Shown here: positions 7,960 through 15,536 of the stretch, piece after piece
Position numbering within the stretch: the stretch's first letter is position 1
How the letters are laid out: each line of letters starts with the position of its first letter
Assembly: GCA_017516285.1 (NCBI GenBank)
Contig: JAFXDD010000014.1
Location: 1-26,220 of the forward strand
Direction of reading: 5' to 3'
Source of the DNA: Lachnospiraceae bacterium
GTDB lineage: Bacteria; Bacillota_A; Clostridia; Lachnospirales; Lachnospiraceae
DNA: 26,220 nt
Notes under the pieces: generated by a model
What the model saw: the letters and a program-made list of their open reading frames with translations, nothing else
Databases searched by the model: none
What the model was told of the DNA's origin: nothing
Program-made: the position numbers and the translations under genes

Positions 7960-9447
7960 ATGTTTCATTGTATTTCGCCTGAGCGTGCAGGGATATCATC
8001 TGAAAATATATTGAAGTTTTTAAAAACATTAGAACGTTATCATTTTTGTACGCATAGTTTTATTATGGAGAGAGGCAGGAAGATTTTTGCAGAGGGGTAT
8101 TATGCACCCTTTCACAAGGATTTTCAGCACAGAATGTATTCTGTTTCTAAGAGTTTTGTGGCGGTTGCAATAGGGCTTGCAGTGGAAGATGGGCTGTTAA
8201 GTCTGGATGATAAGTTTGTGAAGTTCTTCCCAGAGTATTTAAATGAAAATTCCAACGAAAAGTTAAAGAGCATGACCGTTCGTGAGATGCTTACTATGGA
8301 AACCAGCCAGACCCAAGATGTGTACTGGTTTACTTCCGGTACGAAGGACCGCTGTGAGGTATATTTTCGCACACCGGCTGCGAGAGTTTCTGGTACCACT
8401 TGGGAGTATGACAGTCCGGGCTCCTTTATGTTGGGCGTTATTGTGGAAAAACTTACTGGAAAGCCATTTTTAGAGTATGTGAAAGAGCGTTTTTTGTTGC
8501 AAGGTGGTTTTGGTGCAAATACCTATTGCTTGAAGTGTCCGGGAGGGTATTCTTTTGGGGATTCCGGCATAATGTGTACCTCCAGAGACTTGCTGGTGTT
8601 TACCCGTTTTGTGATGGATGGCGGTGTGATTGATGGGGTTAGATACATGAACGAGGCATACCTGAATGAAGCAACCAAAAAGCAGGTGTCAAATGGCCAT
8701 AGTGGTGAGGTTACATACGGTACTTATGGTTATGGATATCAGATTTGGAAGACGCCAAATGATGGTTTTGCTTTTATAGGTATGGGTAACCAGTTTGCTA
8801 TTTGTGATAGAGAGAAGGACTTTATCTTTATTATAAATTCCGACAATCAGGGGAATTCACCTGTAACCACAACGCTTCTTTATCATGAGTTGTACAATAC
8901 GATTGTTGACAATCTGGGCGAGCCTATGGCAGAGAATGACAGGGCACACGAGGAACTGGAGGAATATATCAGTAATCTGAAGCTGTTTAGCTTGAATGAT
9001 AGTTTTGACAGTCCCTTTGCGGAGGAATTAAATGGTAGGACTTATATGCTGGAAGATAATCCAATGGGCATAGAGTACGTACATTTTGAACTTGGAGGCG
9101 ATAAGGGGGTACTGATTTACAAGAATGCACAGGGAGTGAAGAAACTGCCATTCGGCTTTGGTTACAATGAGTTTTGCAAGTTCCCACAAGAAAATTATTC
9201 AGATATTGTTGTTACGATTCCAGTGGAAGGACACATGTATGATTGTGCAGTATCTGCGGATTGGCCGGAAGAACGAAAATTGCGTATTAAAGTTCAAATC
9301 ATTGATAAATATTTTGGTAATTTGAGTATGGAATTTGGATTTAAGGGAGATGAAGTGGGGATTTACATGATTAAGAATGCAGAAGCTTTTCTGGAAGAAT
9401 ATCAAGGATATGCAGTAGGAAGGGTCAAATGCAGAAAATCTTCGTAA
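7960..9447 (+). CDS. Beta-lactamase-fold serine hydrolase (class C/esterase-like)
   Basis: 495 residues, with ATG directly abutting the TAA of the GH28 gene and GAGAGGAGA just upstream as ribosome site. The penicillin-binding/beta-lactamase fold is indicated by SVSK (61-64, the SxxK nucleophile motif, Ser61/Lys64) and YDS (150-152, the Tyr motif). A GMGNQ stretch near residue 270 could replace the third KTG/HTG motif. The C-terminal third (about 340-495) is a beta-rich extension as found in EstB-like and peptidase-like members. There is no signal peptide, so a cell-wall target is unlikely. Linkage with GH28 suggests a cytosolic esterase or deacetylase-like role on the same sugar substrates, but that is inference. 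It ends about 120 bp before a strong terminator. Confidence 0.8.
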   Translation: MFHCISPERAGISSENILKFLKTLERYHFCTHSFIMERGRKIFAEGYYAPFHKDFQHRMYSVSKSFVAVAIGLAVEDGLLSLDDKFVKFFPEYLNENSNEKLKSMTVREMLTMETSQTQDVYWFTSGTKDRCEVYFRTPAARVSGTTWEYDSPGSFMLGVIVEKLTGKPFLEYVKERFLLQGGFGANTYCLKCPGGYSFGDSGIMCTSRDLLVFTRFVMDGGVIDGVRYMNEAYLNEATKKQVSNGHSGEVTYGTYGYGYQIWKTPNDGFAFIGMGNQFAICDREKDFIFIINSDNQGNSPVTTTLLYHELYNTIVDNLGEPMAENDRAHEELEEYISNLKLFSLNDSFDSPFAEELNGRTYMLEDNPMGIEYVHFELGGDKGVLIYKNAQGVKKLPFGFGYNEFCKFPQENYSDIVVTIPVEGHMYDCAVSADWPEERKLRIKVQIIDKYFGNLSMEFGFKGDEVGIYMIKNAEAFLEEYQGYAVGRVKCRKSS

Positions 9448-9570
9448 TAAAGGCACTTCTGTGGAAATGCATATTTTAGAGCTGTTGATGAGATGGTTTG
9501 GGTATAATGAACTGTTATAGTGGCTGCTAGGTTATATTAGCTGCCTTGCAGTATGAATAGTAGCATGAAT

Positions 9571-9630
9571 AGAAAGCACAGAGGAAAAGAACATTTGTTC
9601 TAAAAAAACTCTGTACTTTCTATTTTTTTT
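9571..9630 (+). terminator. Rho-independent terminator closing the polysaccharide block
   Basis: AGAAAGCACAGAG (9571-9583) pairs with CTCTGTACTTTCT (9609-9621) with one mismatch. The loop carries a nested AGAACA/TGTTCT helix. The stem is followed by ATTTTTTTT (9622-9630). The stretch 9448-9570 upstream holds no gene that I can support. Confidence 0.85.
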
Positions 9631-9631
9631 G

Positions 9632-9640
9632 TGCTATACT
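9632..9640 (+). promoter_or_regulatory. Candidate extended -10 promoter (TGCTATACT)
   Basis: TATACT at 9635-9640 is preceded by TG plus one base, an extended -10, immediately after the T-run of the terminator. No good -35 hexamer is present at 17 bp (TGTACT lies there), so it would depend on the extended -10. It would read into the RhuM remnant and the RhuM gene. Confidence 0.4.
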
Positions 9641-9693
9641 AGGAGATAGAAGATTACGAGAATGAATTGTCTGATGTTTGAAATGCAAGAATT

Positions 9694-9768
9694 CAAATTG
9701 TATTTTAAAAAGACTCTGATGGAAAAAATTATCCAACAAACTTTTATAATTTAGATGCTATAAAAAAG
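9694..9768 (+). pseudogene. Remnant of a second RhuM-family gene
   Basis: Bases 9712-9768 translate to DSDGKNYPTNFYNLDAIKK, closely matching the ASDGKNYNTNHYNLKAI block of the intact RhuM gene downstream (coding near 10060-10110). An in-frame TAA lies at 9706-9708 and the frame closes again at about 9792. In the neighbouring frame just upstream, KNSNCILK (about 9687-9710) resembles the preceding EQSVIRKF part of the family after a frame change. DNA differs at many positions from the downstream copy, so this is an old relic and not a fresh duplication. Only this short conserved block survives. Confidence 0.65.
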
Positions 9769-9809
9769 TGCATATGGGATTGTTATGATATTTGAAAGAG
9801 GTAATTCGA

Positions 9810-10841
9810 ATGGCAAAGAAAAAGAAGAAAGAAATATCTATTATCCGTTCATCAGCAGCTGAATATCTAACTTTTATTACAGCAACTGGGGAAAGTGATG
9901 TAAATGCTATATATTTTGATGAGAATGTTTGGCTTACGCAGAAAATGATGGGGCTTTTATATAATGTGGAAGCGAATACTATTAATTATCATTTGAAAAA
10001 AATATTTTTGGATGGCGAATTGGAAGAACAGTCAGTTATTCGAAAATTTCGAATAACTGCATCGGATGGAAAAAACTATAATACGAATCATTACAATTTA
10101 AAAGCCATTATTGCAGTGGGTAATAAAGTGGATTCGCCAAGAGCGGTACAGTTTCGTAAATGGGCGAACGGTATTATTGAAGAATTTACGATAAAAGGAT
10201 TCGCTATGGATGATGAACGTTTGAAAAATTTTGGTACTGTTTTGACAAAAGATTATTTTGAAGAACAGTTGGAACGAATCAGGGAAATACGTTTGTCAGA
10301 AAGAAGATTTTATCAAAAAATTACGGATATTTATGCGACTAGTATTGATTATGATTCGAAAGCACAGATTACGAGAGTATTTTTTGCCAAAGTACAGAAT
10401 CAATTGCATTGGGCTATACATGGCGAAACTGCGGCAGAAGTGATTTATCATAGAGCTGACAGTGACAAGGAACATATGGGACTAAGTACATGGAAAGATG
10501 CTCCGAATGGGAAGATTCAAAGATTTGACGTAGTTGTTGCGAAGAATTATTTGACTGCGGAAGAACTATCAGCAATGGCGAAAATTGTTAATGCTTATCT
10601 GGATTTAGCGGAACTTAGGGCTGAAGAACAGATTCCAATGACAATGGAAGATTGGGCAGAGCAATTTGAAGGCATATTGCGATTGTCAAGAAAGGATATT
10701 TTGACCCATGCTGGAACTATTTCTGCTAAAATGGCAGAACAGCATGCCCTTAGTGAGTTTGAAAAGTATAGGATAAAACAGGATCAGCTCTATCAAAGTG
10801 ATTTTGATAAAGTATTGATTGGAGATGGACAGAGAGAATGA
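9810..10841 (+). CDS. RhuM family protein (virulence-associated RhuM, PF13310-like)
   Basis: 343 residues from ATG 9810, chosen because AAAGAGG (9796-9802) lies 7 bases upstream. An in-frame TTG at 9792 overlaps that site and is less likely. The protein starts with a lysine-rich MAKKKKKE segment. It has the family hallmarks: WLTQKMMGLLY..ANTINYHLKKIF (helix-turn-helix-like, about 45-75), SDGKNYNTNHYNLKAI (about 85-103), then VQFRKWAN, and a C-terminal half with FFAKVQNQLHWAIHGETAAEVI and SRKDIL. Length equals that usual for RhuM, so it seems intact. The family is named after a gene in Salmonella SPI-3 and is common on genomic islands. Its biochemical function is not established. The gene stands alone between a terminator and convergent genes, and is preceded by a decayed relative. 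Confidence 0.85.
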   Translation: MAKKKKKEISIIRSSAAEYLTFITATGESDVNAIYFDENVWLTQKMMGLLYNVEANTINYHLKKIFLDGELEEQSVIRKFRITASDGKNYNTNHYNLKAIIAVGNKVDSPRAVQFRKWANGIIEEFTIKGFAMDDERLKNFGTVLTKDYFEEQLERIREIRLSERRFYQKITDIYATSIDYDSKAQITRVFFAKVQNQLHWAIHGETAAEVIYHRADSDKEHMGLSTWKDAPNGKIQRFDVVVAKNYLTAEELSAMAKIVNAYLDLAELRAEEQIPMTMEDWAEQFEGILRLSRKDILTHAGTISAKMAEQHALSEFEKYRIKQDQLYQSDFDKVLIGDGQRE

Positions 10842-10864
10842 ACGGGTGTCGTTTCTAAAACCAA

Positions 10865-10905
10865 GCGGATGGCAAAGCCTTAATCGGGCTCATATGGCCA
10901 TCCGC
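10865..10905. terminator. Hairpin between convergent genes, likely bidirectional terminator
   Basis: GCGGATGGC (10865-10873) pairs perfectly with GCCATCCGC (10897-10905), and the loop contains an inner AGCC/GGCT pairing. GTTTGTT follows on the + strand, and TTGGTTTT follows on the - strand. It lies between the RhuM gene (+) and the anti-sigma gene (-). Confidence 0.6.
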
Positions 10906-10942
10906 GTTTGTTAATCATAGAAACTATTTATCGAGTAAATCC

Positions 10943-11785
10943 TCAATACTCAGAGTACCTTAAGTCAAATACATCAAACAAGTCTACCGATGGGTCAAGG
11001 TCAGTATTATGGCTCATAGAGCCTGCGCCAAGAATCTTGCCATCCAAAACACTAATATTTACAGTAACCGGAAAACGGCCTTCGTTATTGGTAACCAGAA
11101 CTTCAAAGTGGATTTGCCAGAAACCATTTTCGGAGGTAAAGCGGCTGCCTTTGTAGCCCGTGTTTTCTATGGAATAGCCCATTTCTTCAAATTCTTCCAG
11201 CTTTTTCAGATATTTGGTGCGTACGATGTCTGTAAATTCCTCTAAAGACATAGCTTTGGCTGCATCCAATGCTTCCTTCTTGGCATAATAGTATGCCCAG
11301 GCCTCTTCTTCAAGCTCCGGATAGGTTATGGCGTAGGTATCCGGGTCCATAATAAGGACGCCTTTCATATGCTCATGAAGAGCTTCGTAGTTCATGTAGT
11401 CAGCAGCCTTTTCAAAATCGCCACGTTCCAGGGCCTGAACATATTTCCATACCAGCAGAATGTCATCAATATTGGTAAAGCAAATCCCTTCACTGCGAAC
11501 CTGATTTATGGTGAGCAGCAGCATCGGAACCACCAGAAGCATGGCAATGAGTGATGCCCTCCATCTGCGATGGACTTTGCGAAAGCTCTTTGCCACAGCC
11601 TGATCCTCTGCAGAGGTTTGAACCGGAAGAAGCGGCTCTTCAAGCTTTTGGATATTTTCTGTCAGGGCACGACAATCCGGACATTCCTGTAAATGTGCTT
11701 CCACAGCTGCACAGCTGGCAGGGCTGCAAAGGCCTTCTTCATATAACGGCAATAAATCTTGTATCATTTCACATGGTAATTTCAT
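10943..11785 (-). CDS. Anti-sigma factor with zinc-finger (zf-HC2) domain, single membrane span
   Basis: 280 residues. The N-terminal 50 residues match the anti-sigma zinc finger: Cys5 ... His31-x3-Cys35-x2-Cys38 (AHLQECPDC). A basic stretch (FRKVHRRWR, 68-76) precedes one transmembrane segment (about 77-94), leaving a 185-residue outer domain that I do not recognise. It should hold the partner sigma factor at the membrane and release it on an external signal. The start codon overlaps the stop of the sigma gene by 4 bases (ATGA), so the two are translationally coupled. The outer domain has many Tyr/Glu residues (ALERGDFEKAADYMNYEAL) and looks alpha-helical. Confidence 0.85.
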   Translation of the reverse strand: MKLPCEMIQDLLPLYEEGLCSPASCAAVEAHLQECPDCRALTENIQKLEEPLLPVQTSAEDQAVAKSFRKVHRRWRASLIAMLLVVPMLLLTINQVRSEGICFTNIDDILLVWKYVQALERGDFEKAADYMNYEALHEHMKGVLIMDPDTYAITYPELEEEAWAYYYAKKEALDAAKAMSLEEFTDIVRTKYLKKLEEFEEMGYSIENTGYKGSRFTSENGFWQIHFEVLVTNNEGRFPVTVNISVLDGKILGAGSMSHNTDLDPSVDLFDVFDLRYSEY

Positions 11786-12267
11786 TTAGACACCTCTTTC
11801 ACAATTTGTTGTCTGGCACGATAATAGGTAACTCTGGCCCAACTCTCTGATTTTTCGTAGATTTGGGCAATTTCTTTTAATTTTACACCGCCATAGGCAT
11901 GTAGAATAAAAACGTTTTTATAGGGTTCCTCCAGCTTTAAAATAGCCTGACGGACCAGGTACATTTCCTCTTTTTGAATAAACTGCTCGTCGGGCGATGG
12001 CTCCGTGGCCGAGAGCCTTAGACTTTCCAGAGAGTCTTCCGAAAACCACTTGTTTCGACGACATTCCTTTAACCATGCATTTTTACCAATTTGACAAAGC
12101 CAGGTGTAGAGACTGCTTCGCCCCTCAAATTGGTTAATATGTAAAAAAGCCTGATAAAATGTTTCCTGTAACAACTCCTCCGCCAGACCCTCTTCTCTGG
12201 TCAGGGATAGAAGGAATCGGTACACGGATTTGCTGTATTCTTTGTAAATTTCTTGGAAAATGGCCAA
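11782..12267 (-). CDS. ECF-type RNA polymerase sigma factor
   Basis: Region 2 spans YKEYSKSVYRFLLSL to KECRRNKW, including the LAEELLQETFYQAF helix that binds core polymerase and the -10. Region 4 includes LEEPYKNVFILHAYGGVKLKEIAQIYEKSESWARVTYYRAR, the HTH that reads the -35. I prefer a TTG start at 12267 because GGAGGGG (12280-12274 on the - strand) sits 6 bases upstream, giving 161 residues. The in-frame ATG at 12318 would give 178 residues but has its only AGGA touching the start codon. Group: sigma-70 ECF subfamily, cognate to the overlapping anti-sigma gene. Targets are unknown. Confidence 0.88.
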   Translation of the reverse strand: MAIFQEIYKEYSKSVYRFLLSLTREEGLAEELLQETFYQAFLHINQFEGRSSLYTWLCQIGKNAWLKECRRNKWFSEDSLESLRLSATEPSPDEQFIQKEEMYLVRQAILKLEEPYKNVFILHAYGGVKLKEIAQIYEKSESWARVTYYRARQQIVKEVSK

Positions 12268-12393
12268 ATTCTGCCCCTCCTTTTCTTGGGAACAATGCCA
12301 TACAGCGGACTGCTCCATTCCTACTAGACTGCTTCAAATATAACATACAAATCGCAATGCGGAACGCAACTTTATCATTCCCACCTACACATA

Positions 12394-12422
12394 TTAGAGA
12401 CACCAAATTGCAAAACGTTACA
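12394..12422 (-). promoter_or_regulatory. Candidate ECF-type promoter for the sigma/anti-sigma operon
   Basis: On the - strand TGTAACG (complement of 12416-12422) followed by a T-run resembles the AAC-containing -35 of ECF-dependent promoters. About 16 bases further on is GTCTCTAA, a possible but weak -10. This would suggest autoregulation. The match is by eye only. Confidence 0.35.
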
Positions 12423-12490
12423 AAATTCTTGTAAATCCGGCGTTGTATTGTTAAACGGTTGCATACCATATAACCGCTCAACTATAATAA

Positions 12491-12518
12491 GCAAGCTTCC
12501 GTTAGTAAAAAAGCTTGC
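12491..12518. repeat. Short inverted repeat in the divergent intergenic region
   Basis: GCAAGCTT (12491-12498) and AAGCTTGC (12511-12518) are perfectly complementary around 12 bases. No U-run follows on the + strand. Function unknown; a protein-binding site or a weak hairpin are both possible. Confidence 0.5.
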
Positions 12519-12568
12519 CAGATTGGGTGTAGCAGTATATTTTAGCTAGTCAATTTGTAGTGGGTGGC

Positions 12569-12709
12569 AAATCCCGTTTTGTCATAGGACAGAATAATTG
12601 CTCCCTCTGGTACTATTGTGTTGATGCTAAGGACTTATATCGCTGTCCTTAGCAAAACATAGTCTTACCGGGAGGGAGCAATTATTCGTCACCCACACAA
12701 ACCGGAATT
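12569..12709. mobile_element. Palindromic MITE-like element, copy 1
   Basis: 141 bp. The ends are AAATCCCGTTTTG (12569) and the inverse CAAACCGGAATT (12698-12709). Inside, GAATAATTGCTCCCTC (12592-12607) is perfectly inverted by GAGGGAGCAATTATTC (12672-12687), and TGCTAAGGAC is inverted by GTCCTTAGCA in the centre. Outside the left end, GTGGGTG (12560-12566) also pairs with CACCCAC inside the right arm. The element codes for nothing visible. Its right end matches that of a second element at 17416-17533. It lies between divergent genes, which argues against a simple terminator. The right edge touches the -35 of the next promoter. Confidence 0.6.
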
Positions 12710-12735
12710 GACAAATCGGCAGATTGTGGTATTAT
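12708..12735 (+). promoter_or_regulatory. Sigma-A type promoter for the DUF6056-like gene
   Basis: TTGACA (12708-12713), a 16-bp spacer, then TATTAT (12730-12735). The first bases of the -35 overlap the right end of palindromic element copy 1, so the element may supply part of this promoter. Confidence 0.7.
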
Positions 12736-12768
12736 TACAATAGCACAATTTTTTTTGGAGGCAATGAA

Positions 12769-14217
12769 ATGGCAGTCTTAAGAAAAAAGATATCTCCCCG
12801 GTTTCTGGCTGTGGCTGCGGTGGCTTTGTTGGCGATTATGTTAGTGCCGCTGGTGAGGGGCGCATTTTTTACCAGACCATGGGCAGATGATTATACCTAT
12901 GGGGCTCCGGTGCGTCACTGGCTGATGGGAGAGCCTTATTATACAAGCTTGTGGGATGCCTTGAAAAAGGGAACGATTGGTATGTACTATGCCTATCAGG
13001 GACCTTTTGTATCTGCATTTTTTATGGCCTTTTCGGGGCTTGCAGGAGAGCAGTATTATTTTATATTAAGTTTAGTTTTGATATTTGTGCTTACGGGTAC
13101 GTTGTTTGGCGTATGTTATATATGGGTACGCAGGCTACTTCATGCTGAGAGGTGTGAGAGTGTTTTCTTCGCTGCCTGTACCACGATTGCTGTCATTGAG
13201 CTTGTTTATTCCGCTTCTAATGCATTTTATTGGTGGGTCGGTGCAGTACATTATATTTTGATGCACAGCTTTATGCTGTGGATGATTACTCTGGCTATGT
13301 GTGGGATGACTTCTAAGAGGCGCCTGACGCAGGTCCTTACGGCTATCGGAATAGCCATTTTAGGCTTTAATATTGGCGGTGGTAATTATGTGACTGCGCT
13401 GCAGAGTATTTTGCTGTTGTTATTATTTGCAGGACTTGGCATTTTAGGCAGGAATAAGAGGGCGGTCATTGTACTGCCGGGTATTCTTACCTTTGCTCTT
13501 ACTTTTTACTACAATGTGAATTCACCGGGAAATCAGGTGCGAGGTTCTGAGTACAGCTCTATGGGCGTTCTGGAAGCAATATGGGGCTCCTTTGAGGCTA
13601 CCATTACCAAAATGCCGCGTATGTTTGATGTGATGTTTATTGTGGTGTTGTTGGTATTACTTCCGGTGGCCTTACGCATGACGAAGCGGGTTAGTTTTTC
13701 TTTTAAACTTCCGCTATTGGTTACGATACTTAGTTATTGCTTTTATGCTACGGGATACACACCGTTTCTTTTTGCTACAGGCGGTATTGGGGTTGCCAGA
13801 GTATTTAATGTAGTAAAGATAGATTTTCAGTTGCTTTTTATATTTAACCTGTTTTATTGGTCAGGCTGGGTAAATCATAGGTTTGCAGGGGGAAAGGGTA
13901 TTGCACATACATGGTCTTATTATATGGCATTGTGTGTAGCGGCAGTTTGTATTTTTGTGTGGTCACCGAATCAGGCGGGCAGTTATTCCAGCTATGGCGC
14001 TTATTATTATATTCATTCCGGTGAGTTGGGCAATATGTACAATCAATATAAAGAGCGTTTAGAGATTTTAGAGAGCGACCAAAAGGATATTGTTTTTGAG
14101 CCATATCGGTATAAGCCGTGGCTGTTTTATATAGAGGACATGTCATCAGATCCGGGCTACTGGATTAACACTGCGGTTTGCAGCTGGTATGGAAAAAATA
14201 CAATTATAGTACAATGA
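12769..14217 (+). CDS. Polytopic membrane protein, DUF6056/glycosyltransferase-like
   Basis: 482 residues from ATG 12769, set by GGAGG (12757-12761) 7 bases upstream. An in-frame TTG at 12724 is excluded because the promoter -10 lies downstream of it. About ten to twelve hydrophobic segments are spread along the protein. After the first span comes [10 protein letters not shown] (about 34-43), an acidic motif in the first outer loop typical of GT-C-like membrane glycosyltransferases and of DUF6056 proteins. The tail is a soluble outer segment. Inferred role: transfer of a lipid-linked sugar to a surface polymer. Acceptor and donor are unknown. The 22-base gap to glyA has no promoter that I can see, so glyA may be cotranscribed. 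Confidence 0.65.
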   Translation: MAVLRKKISPRFLAVAAVALLAIMLVPLVRGAFFTRPWADDYTYGAPVRHWLMGEPYYTSLWDALKKGTIGMYYAYQGPFVSAFFMAFSGLAGEQYYFILSLVLIFVLTGTLFGVCYIWVRRLLHAERCESVFFAACTTIAVIELVYSASNAFYWWVGAVHYILMHSFMLWMITLAMCGMTSKRRLTQVLTAIGIAILGFNIGGGNYVTALQSILLLLLFAGLGILGRNKRAVIVLPGILTFALTFYYNVNSPGNQVRGSEYSSMGVLEAIWGSFEATITKMPRMFDVMFIVVLLVLLPVALRMTKRVSFSFKLPLLVTILSYCFYATGYTPFLFATGGIGVARVFNVVKIDFQLLFIFNLFYWSGWVNHRFAGGKGIAHTWSYYMALCVAAVCIFVWSPNQAGSYSSYGAYYYIHSGELGNMYNQYKERLEILESDQKDIVFEPYRYKPWLFYIEDMSSDPGYWINTAVCSWYGKNTIIVQ

Positions 14218-14239
14218 GGGATACGAGGAGGACATTATT

Positions 14240-15478
14240 ATGTACACAATGGAAGAATTAAGGGCAGTGGACCCTGAAATTGCAGCATGTATTGATGCTG
14301 AGGCAGAGCGTCAGAACAGTCATATTGAATTGATTGCTTCTGAGAACTGGGTAAGTCATGCAGTGATGGCTGCAATGGGCAGTATTTTAACAAACAAATA
14401 TGCGGAAGGTTATCCTGGCAAGCGTTATTATGGCGGTTGTGTAAATGTAGATGTGGTAGAGCAGTTAGCAATTGACAGAGCCAAGGAATTATTTGGCTGT
14501 GAATATGCCAACGTACAGCCACATTCCGGCGCACAGGCAAACATGGCAGTGCAGTTTGCTGTTTTGACACCTGGAGATACCATTATGGGTATGAATCTGG
14601 ATCACGGCGGACATTTGACACACGGAAGCCCGGTAAATATGTCCGGTAAATATTTTAACGTAGTGCCTTATGGTGTAAATGACGAAGGATTTATTGATTA
14701 TGACAAAATGCGTGAGATTGCGTTAGAGTGTCAGCCAAAGATGATTATTGTAGGCGCAAGTGCTTATGCAAGAGCAATTGATTTTAAGCGTTGTAGAGAA
14801 ATTGCTGACGAAGTGGGTGCAGTACTTATGGTAGATATGGCTCATATTGCAGGTCTGGTAGCAGCAGGCGTACATGAAAGCCCGATTCCATACGCACATG
14901 TTGTAACAACAACTACTCACAAGACTTTACGTGGACCACGTGGCGGTATGATTTTGGCAAGTCAGGAAATGGCTGACAAGTACAATTTCAACAAGGCTAT
15001 TTTCCCTGGTATTCAGGGTGGTCCGTTGGAGCATGTGATTGCAGCTAAGGCAGTTTGTTTCAAGGAAGCGCTTTCTGATGAGTTTAAGGCTTACCAGCAG
15101 CAGATTGTGGATAATGCGCAGGCGCTTTGCAAGGGTCTTATGAGCCGTGATATCAAGATTGTGTCCGGTGGCACAGACAATCATTTGATGCTGGTGGATT
15201 TGACTACTTATGATTTGACCGGTAAGGCTGTAGAAAAGCTTTTGGATGAGGCTCATATTACCTGTAATAAGAACACCATTCCAAATGATCCGAAGTCTCC
15301 GTTTGTAACCAGTGGTATTCGTTTGGGTACTCCGGCTGTTACCAGTCGTGGTATGAAGGCAGAGGATATGGATCAGATTGCAGAGGCAATTGCTTTCGTT
15401 ATCAAGGAAGGCGAGGCAGGTGTGCCTAAGGCACGAGCAATTGTAGATGCATTAGTTGCTAAATATCCGCTTCAATAA
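14240..15478 (+). CDS. glyA: Serine hydroxymethyltransferase
   Basis: 412 residues, the usual length. Converts serine plus tetrahydrofolate to glycine plus 5,10-methylene-THF using pyridoxal phosphate in the cytosol. Seen: [11 protein letters not shown] (29-39), [16 protein letters not shown] (52-67), [19 protein letters not shown] (121-129), [11 protein letters not shown] (198-208) and the PLP-lysine motif [15 protein letters not shown] with Lys228. The start follows GAGGAGG (14224-14230). Placed immediately upstream of folC and folE, it fits a one-carbon/folate group. It begins only 22 bases after the membrane-protein gene, which looks like accidental adjacency with read-through. Confidence 0.97.
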   Translation: MYTMEELRAVDPEIAACIDAEAERQNSHIELIASENWVSHAVMAAMGSILTNKYAEGYPGKRYYGGCVNVDVVEQLAIDRAKELFGCEYANVQPHSGAQANMAVQFAVLTPGDTIMGMNLDHGGHLTHGSPVNMSGKYFNVVPYGVNDEGFIDYDKMREIALECQPKMIIVGASAYARAIDFKRCREIADEVGAVLMVDMAHIAGLVAAGVHESPIPYAHVVTTTTHKTLRGPRGGMILASQEMADKYNFNKAIFPGIQGGPLEHVIAAKAVCFKEALSDEFKAYQQQIVDNAQALCKGLMSRDIKIVSGGTDNHLMLVDLTTYDLTGKAVEKLLDEAHITCNKNTIPNDPKSPFVTSGIRLGTPAVTSRGMKAEDMDQIAEAIAFVIKEGEAGVPKARAIVDALVAKYPLQ

Positions 15479-15492
15479 AATAAATTTAGCTT

Positions 15493-15522
15493 ATCCCGTA
15501 TAGCTTTAAGGCTATGCGGGAT
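15493..15522 (+). terminator. Hairpin between glyA and folC (terminator or attenuator)
   Basis: ATCCCGTATAGC (15493-15504) pairs with GCTATGCGGGAT (15511-15522) with one G-U pair. The following TTGTTGG is a weak U-tract and also contributes the folC ribosome site, so partial read-through is likely. Confidence 0.6.
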
Positions 15523-15536
15523 TTGTTGGAGATACC

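Noticed and set aside
9640..10841. Prophage or defence island around RhuM
   Set aside because: No integrase, structural phage gene, restriction gene or toxin partner is visible next to it.
10908..11850. Several + strand reading frames opposite the anti-sigma gene
   Set aside because: They lie opposite a gene with clear zinc-finger and membrane features, and lack ribosome sites and motifs.
12134..12481. Reading frame on the - strand overlapping the sigma gene start
   Set aside because: It runs into the sigma coding region in another frame, with no ribosome site and no family signature.
12569..12709. Riboswitch or T-box leader for the membrane-protein gene
   Set aside because: The promoter lies downstream of the structure, so the fold is not in that gene's mRNA leader. 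No known riboswitch motif was recognised.
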